Shown here: positions 58,169 through 64,000 of the stretch, one piece after another | How positions within the stretch are numbered: position 1 is the first letter of the stretch | Layout: every line of letters starts with the position of its first letter | Assembly (NCBI GenBank): GCA_002099365.1 | Contig: MSED01000001.1 | Location: forward strand, 1,488,001 to 1,552,000 | From: Phialophora verrucosa | Taxonomy: Eukaryota; Ascomycota; Eurotiomycetes; Chaetothyriales; Herpotrichiellaceae | DNA length: 64,000 nt | Reading direction: 5' to 3' | Position numbers and translations under genes: made by a program | Notes under the pieces: model-generated | The model's database searches: none | Told to the model about the DNA's origin: nothing | What the model saw: only the letters and a program-made list of their open reading frames with translations

Positions 58169-60005
58169 TTTGTGAGGCTCTTCACCCTGAGCGCCTCCAC
58201 AGAGTAAATGAATCGTTGTTGAACGTTTGCCCCGTAACTTAATTGCAACCAGGAAGGAGAAGAAACCTGGTGGAGCGATTGTGGTGTCCGTCGGCCCGCC
58301 CCCAATAGGATGGAACTCGGGATTAGTTTATTCCGCTTGGCTGGGTAGGCACAACTGCATAACGAAAGAAGTCTGTGAAACGCGTCATTTATCCCACCCT
58401 TTGCGCAAGAGTCTCTATTATCGGCATCGAGTATTATGATCAACAAAGCAGCTACATGTTGAAAGGCCCTGGACATTACGGCGTCAATCGCGCCGTACCC
58501 TAGTCAACTTCCGTATTGACCATTTGGATGCAAGTCTCTCGGGATACGGCACATTCATTCCTGACAATACCGTAGATCTATCTGTAGCGTCTTAGTCCTG
58601 AATCCTAACGGCCAAGACATAAGATTCAGAGGGCAGGAAAGATGCATTCTCGGACGTGACGATTGGCATTGATGGTGCTTGTGGAAGGCCATGTACCTGA
58701 CAAAAAGGTTAAAATTATCCTATGGTCACGCCGATAAGCAGCTTCGATTTTTGATTGTTTGGAAATGGCGCCACCGATGGCATAAATTGTGACGGCACTT
58801 CGAGGTCGCACATGCCGTAAATTTGAATCAGCAACAGCTCCTAAGTGTGACGGCAAGGTGCTTCTCCCCTTCGGCGCGGCGTTTGAGTGAAACTTGGTTG
58901 GAAGGTTGCAAACCGTCAATATTACATCGCCATTCGATATAGTCCGTGATCACCTCCAACTTTGCACGAGACTGTGGTCTGCGCATAGATACACGAAGGC
59001 CATGTTTGTCGCCATCGGACGGTGCATGGAGGGGATTGAAAGAAGCGGAGGGCTGTTGGCTTGGCTGGCAATGACTGGGAGATGCTGTCCATAAGGGAGA
59101 TAACAATGGGAATGTAGGTCTGTTGATCTATCTGATGTGTCGGTGTACTCAATCGGACTTTGTCAGAGCCATCGCATAGACGCCCCCTGTGGAGCGGCGT
59201 TTTAGGCGTCGGGCTTCTCTTCAGCACACTTGACATGGGGGATCTTGAGAAATCCAGTATGTAGCATCATTCTCATACCGTTAAGTGCTGTCTGAATCTC
59301 TAAACTGGATAATTCATATTCCGCGCCGAAGCTTATGTACTGTGTGCCTTGACATTGGGACGCTTCTCTCCCGCGCATAAGTAATTACTTACATGTGGTA
59401 CATAAACTCTGTTCGTTGCATCTGACGGCCACCAACCCATTGCCTGTGCACCTGTGCCACATGCCCTGGAGCAATATCCGCTTCCTTCTCGATTGGACCC
59501 CAGTGTGACTACAGCCGGCCGACGGAAAGAGCAATGAGATCTCAATGCGGACATGAACTCCGCTGATGTAATCATAATATTAGCACCCGTGGCCAAAATT
59601 CGCGCCGCATAGGGACATGGTTCCGAGGTAATCCATATGAGAAGTTTACTGGCTGACCGAAGACAGCGTCTGGTCTGTACACCAACGTAAGTTGATTCAA
59701 GTCTCGAGCGACATCATCCAGTCCCATCCGGCAGACACCTAGCAGAGAAACAGGGGGGAGGGGCCTGACGTCAAAGTCCCGGGAAGCACGGGTTTCAACA
59801 AGGTCATGGCATACCCCGATGGTTTCTATATCCTAAGGCACGTCAAAAGGACATCTTCGTGGCAAGATCCATTATACCTGTCAGAAGGCGTTCGTCAACG
59901 TTCGTGTGGATGGTTGAAGGGCTTTTACATCCATGCACCTTCTGGACACTACTCTCCTGAGCGTAGAGTGTTTTCGCTGGCTGCCGGACAGCATCAACGC
60001 TCGGA
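58169..60005. other. Divergent intergenic, sulfatase and TDT transporter
   Basis: 1.8 kb between the sulfatase start (leftward) and the transporter start (rightward), so both promoters lie here. No supported gene; short frames have no family features. Confidence 0.55.
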
Positions 60006-61597
60006 ATGTCGCGACTCAAGACATGGCTGCGGAGCGAAGATTGGGGCGAGCGAATAATGACGGCTGATCCGTCTTGGTTCACTGTACCTATGGGTACTGG
60101 TAGGTGTCGCCGACGCATCTGTCAATTCCGCTGGCAGCTCTGACGGCAGGAAAAAAAACTAGGAGTCTGTGTACAACTCCTCACGCACTTCCCCTACCCG
60201 GCATATTGGCTGCACAATCTGGCATATGTCTTCTGGGTGCGGCGATACACCTCCCCCAGACAGAACCGCGAGCATGTCGCTGACCAGAACGCCGTTGATA
60301 GATCGCCGACATAGTCCTCTTCACATTGTTCATGACCCTGGGGATTCTCCGGGTGTCCTTGTTCCCTGCGATTGCGAAGAACGTTATGGAGGACTTCTCG
60401 CAAACGAGCTACCTGGGCGCGATCGTCGTCGCGTTTGAAACCATCCTCCTCGGGGTCATCGGATTCTACTCCAATCGTCAGTCCGCGGTGTATGCCACGG
60501 AGGCTATGTTCTGGATCGCCGTTGCCGGAAGCTCGTTTGTGGCCTTCGGAGGAGTATGGTTCATGTACAGCCGTCAGAAGAGACATTCGATGGATGACGT
60601 GACGGGCGTCTGGTTTCTCACTTTCATCCCATTTGTTGTGTGCTCGACTGTTGGCGGGACTGTGGCGCCGTACTTGGGCTACAAGAACGGTAATCTGGTG
60701 CTGTTTGTGTCGTTTCTCATGTGGTCGCTGGGCGTAGGCATCTCGGTGATGCTTGCGCCCATTTACATCTGGCGACTCATGAGCTCCTCACTGCCTCCAA
60801 GAGCTGTGATGGTCAGCACTTTTGTCCCTGTCGGCCCCTTTGGAATGGGCGCCTACTCGACTCAGAAGATGGCCGTGGACCTCGCGCAACGCATCCGAGA
60901 GCACGAGTACACACTCAGTGATTCGCCCTTGCCGCCTGCACAGGGGCCTTTTATGGCCACGGTCGGCGAGGCCATACAGTGGGTCGGAATCATGCTGGCA
61001 CTGTTTCAGTTGTCCGTGGCATCCTTTTTCCTGGTCGAGGGTGTGCTGGCGATATGTACGAAGGCCCCTGGATCCTTTAACGTCGGTGAGTATTAGCGCC
61101 CCGATCCGATATCGCTGGGCAGTGCTTTGAGACTAACCTAACACCCCTTGCGAGCCTACTGGAGCTTTGTCTTTCCGTGTGGAGTCTACGCCAATGCCTG
61201 GAACATCATGGGCGCTAACCTGCGCAACAGCGGGTTGAAGGGATGGGGGGCCACGTGCAGCACGACAGTCCTGCTGCTGTGGCTCTTTTGTGCATTGGCC
61301 TCGTTTTACAAAGGTGAGTCCAAACCACCATCCCGGTTTCGTCACGCTCCCGGCACTAAAACCAATCGAGGCGTATGGCAAGGCAAGCTGTTCTTCGCAC
61401 CCGGTCTCCAAGGCTCTGTGGAGAAAGAAGAGATGGAAAACCGGCATCTCCGCCCCGAGAGGGCCACCACAGGGGAGCGCAATCCGTATGGGCTAGCCTT
61501 CCAGAATACTGAAGCGGGCGATCATTTTCATCGTAACGTGGAATCAGACGGAACGTACACGCGCGGCAACCCGACCGGCCAGTCAAAGCAAGCATGA
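60006..61597 (+). CDS. TDT-family transporter (SSU1 sulfite pump / malate permease type)
   Basis: 445 residues, join(60006..60099, 60163..60236, 60302..61085, 61155..61313, 61371..61597). Each junction keeps frame; the reconstructed start MSRLKTWLRSEDWGERIM leads directly into PSWFTVPMGTG and LLTHFPYPAYWLH, the signature opening of the tellurite-resistance/dicarboxylate transporter fold. About ten membrane segments follow, for example VLFTLFMTLGILR, VWFLTFIPFVVCSTVGGTVA, VGPFGMGAYSTQ and WSFVFPCGVYANAWN. The C-terminal GKLFFAP block is seen after the last intron. Family members export sulfite (Ssu1) or import malate (Mae1); GPFGMGAYS resembles SSU1-type sequences, but substrate is inference. 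It is divergent to a sulfatase. Confidence 0.92.
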
Positions 61598-62270
61598 ACG
61601 GGAGGGCAACGGTCTCCCAAGCGAACGTTGCCACCACACACCTGCTTGTGGAAGGAAATCCCTCGCAGCAGAGCGCCAGTATAATAAATCCACCGAAGTC
61701 ATAGGCAGAACCGATCCACCTGTCCTAACTGCGAGGCGGCGACGCCGCCTCTTTGAAGTAGTTAGATTTGGGGTATGGCAAGACCAGGAAGCGCCCATGT
61801 TAGGAAAGAGAGGACAATCAGCAGCCAGGATTGCTCAAGTGGCTCCGCGCACCTTAGAAATAATTACAGCAGGAGAGTTCAAGTACATGCACGTGGAGTA
61901 AACGGGAGGCGCTGGTCTCCCTTGATCCTGTGGTCGATTACGGAAGGGATTTGATCCCCTTGATGAAGGTATATGCTAATGTTATCCTATTGCTATGCTA
62001 ATTAAATGGCTAAGGGAATTTTTCTCCTCCCATGAGGTTGTAGGCCACATTGGCTCCTATTCCCTTTCCCCACGTATTTGGCTGTACTTAATTTATACCA
62101 AATCTCTCACCTCTCTTTCTCTCTCTCGTCTGTCCGATCCCTTGGATCCCGGTGGCTTTCGTTTGCGGGATGCCACCTTTGCTCGGGACCTTCCGCACAG
62201 TCCAGGTTTCCTTCAAATCATCCTGTCAACTTGTCCGTCTAGATCTTAGCTTCTACAGCGCCAGTGACGC
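61598..62270. other. Gap between convergent 3' ends
   Basis: 673 bases between the TDT transporter stop and the molybdoenzyme stop. A CT-rich run lies near 62104-62138. No gene recognised. Confidence 0.55.
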
Positions 62271-64000
62271 TCAACTGACATCACTGACATCAGCGTGCGC
62301 TGTCTCCTCTTCTCCATGTTTGCTCGCGAGTCGGTGTTCGTCCCCTCCTCCGTCTTGCGGTGGCTCTTCTTTTTCAATGTGGATCCCTTTCTCGTCTGTC
62401 ACGCGAGCGTACGGCTTCCGGTTATCATCGTCCTTGTTGCCTTCGCCCAACCCGACACCTCTATCCGAGGTATTGTCCGCGGCACCGCCAACGTGAACAT
62501 TCTGCTCCTCAAGCTTCTTCGCTAGGTTCGCTGCTGCGACGCACGGCACTAGGAGAGCTTGCGGCCCGCCACTCTTCAGCTGCTGCTTGGCCCAAGCTTG
62601 CATCCTCTCGATCTGGACTTGCGCGTAGTTCACCGCGGAGATGAAGGCCTTATCCCAAGTGGCTTGTGCACTCGGGTTGAGGGTGATCAGGTGTGCGTCG
62701 ATGTGGCTCAGAAACACATAGAAGCCTCCGAGAGCGACCAAGGTGTCATACGACTCGGAGCCCGAGAAGTTGCCCACCACATCCACGGGGAAGATCTTGT
62801 CTTTCAGGGCGGCGGAGACTTCGTGCCCGAAGTCGCCCTTGGCTTGGTACTTAAGCACATAAGGCTCGAATCGCTCAATGCAAGAGGTGATGATCCGGTG
62901 CATAACTTGCATCCCACTGCTTACCTCCCAGTCGGCGTGTGACATCTGAGGAATGAGATTGTCGCAGATATGTCGCATGCATTTGAACGAGTTGAAGACA
63001 ACGGCGAGCCAATACTCCAGGAAACGGTCGAGCTGAGGAGGCTTATCATGCACGTCGCCGCCCGTGTGGCGCTTCTTGGCGTGTTCTTCGAGCTTTTTGA
63101 TGTAGGATGTCTGCCGCTCGTGAACGTGGACTTCTCCGTCGGCATTTTCGACGTTGGTTACTTTGACAGCTCCTCCCTTGAACATTGGCTGCTTCGACAC
63201 CGCATCCCATCGTTCTGTTGAGGTTAGAATGACAGCCGCATGGGGAACAGGCCAAGTTCCAAAGCATACCTTGAGTCAACTCGTTTGCGGCTCTGGCCTT
63301 CCCGTCCTTGGAGTCGAAGTATCCAAAGTGGAAGGGTATGAAGGTTTGTCCCTCGGCCATCAGTCCTACCCTTGCTTGAAGCTCTACCTTGCCTCTCCTC
63401 GATTCAACAATTACCCAATCACCTTCTTTGATATGGTATGCTTTTGCATCTCTCTCTCCGATTTGGAGGTATGGCTCGCGATCTGCATTTTGAAGCTCTT
63501 TCGTGCGGCCCGTCTTGGTCCTAGTGTGGAAATGCAGCGGTTGTCGGCCTGTAGACAGATGCAAGGGATACTGGTCATTCACACCCTCAAGTTCGGGTTG
63601 ATAGCTGCAGGGCTTCAAAATAGCTCGACCAGCCGGGTTCATAGATTCATACTGAGCCTGCACGATTGCATCCAATCGTTAGCAGCGTTGCTATCTCACT
63701 TATAACGATACCTACCTTTGTATAAGGTGCACCGGTTTCCAGATCATGTCCGAAGCTTTCGCAATATTCGGTATCGGTGAAGAAGAGTCCATCGTCGAAC
63801 AACCTCTCCTTCCCGTAGGGATACTTTTCGGTGCAAGGCCATTGGATCCCTGATCCGCCGGTCAACTTCTCGTACGTTAGTGCGGAGTAGTCGCAAGGTC
63901 GGCCCTTGGAAAGCCGCTTCCAAGCATCGAAAGCTTCAGCTGGTTGCGTCCAGGTTATCAAGGGCTTGTTGTCCTTGTCACGAAAGTCCATGCGCTTGGC
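62271..64000 (-). CDS. Bacterial-type molybdopterin oxidoreductase, 3' part only
   Basis: The gene enters from the right edge on the minus strand; its 5' end is outside. Visible exons: complement(join(62271..63214, 63270..63657, 63716..64000)), both introns (55 and 58 nt) in frame. The first visible exon ends the catalytic domain (KRMDFRDKDNKPLI, CDYSALTYEKL, LFFTDTEYCESFG). The middle exon carries the molybdopterin-dinucleotide-binding C-terminal domain: LSTGRQPLHFHTRTKTGR, EPYLQIGERDAKAYHIKEGD, FIPFHFGYFD. After VSKQPMFKGGAVKV, about 290 residues continue as a mostly helical, Lys/Glu-rich region with conserved-looking aromatic and histidine positions, ending in an acidic disordered tail. 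The catalytic part resembles NarB/formate-dehydrogenase-type enzymes of bacteria, which are DMSO-reductase family. Eukaryotic nitrate reductase is unrelated. Substrate (nitrate, formate or other) cannot be settled. Confidence 0.88.

Noticed and set aside
1..64000. CRISPR arrays, rRNA genes, tRNA genes, intact transposons
   Set aside because: No regularly spaced direct repeats, no rRNA-like sequence, no cloverleaf with a GGTTCGA-type T-loop, and no transposase or reverse-transcriptase motifs were found by eye.

Overview
The window is nuclear DNA of a filamentous ascomycete (Pezizomycotina). The evidence is short introns (about 46-145 nt, GT-AG with CTAAC/CTGAC-like branch sites) inside many conserved genes, a fungal protein kinase C with HR1-C2-C1-C1-kinase order next to VPS11, a HET-domain gene, a GPI-type cell-surface protein and a peroxisomal SKL-tagged dienoyl-CoA reductase. 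A Eurotiomycete-like fungus is a reasonable guess, but the sequence alone does not fix the species.

Layout. 0-12 kb: a broken MFS sugar-transporter relic, an intact zinc alcohol dehydrogenase, a 3.3-kb gene-poor stretch, a three-exon coiled-coil protein and a HET-domain gene. 12.8-23.7 kb is a conserved housekeeping block, all on the minus strand: PKC, a small predicted membrane protein, VPS11 and a membrane-anchored pepsin-fold protein without catalytic aspartates. 26-31.6 kb: a Ser/Thr-rich GPI-anchor-type protein, then a divergent pair made of TMEM19/DUF92 and a PflX-type radical SAM protein. 32.7-36.6 kb: two unrecognised proteins. 36.6-50 kb is a decayed region. It has a 4.8-kb gene desert with one of two copies of a dispersed repeat, a broken cytosine-5 DNA methyltransferase joined head-on to a truncated ZIP zinc transporter, an N2227-type methyltransferase with a one-base frame break, and an acyl-CoA synthetase relic. 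50-64 kb returns to intact metabolic genes: a peroxisomal 2,4-dienoyl-CoA reductase, a KCNAB-type aldo-keto reductase, a cupin, a sulfatase, a TDT-family (SSU1/Mae1) transporter and the 3' part of a bacterial-type molybdopterin oxidoreductase that runs off the right edge.

How the genes may fit together. PKC (cell-wall integrity), VPS11 (vacuole/endosome tethering) and the peroxisomal reductase are core functions and need no local context. The sulfatase, SSU1-like transporter, cupin and molybdoenzyme within 9 kb could form a small sulfur or anion metabolism neighbourhood, but this is inference from proximity only. The most striking local story is the decay around 41-47.5 kb. A DNA methyltransferase relic keeps perfect splice sites but carries a nonsense codon and a frameshift, and its N-terminal part shares one open frame with the truncated transporter.

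Exon joins below were worked out by hand from splice consensus and frame continuity. Where frames match across junctions they are quite secure; transcript ends are unknown.
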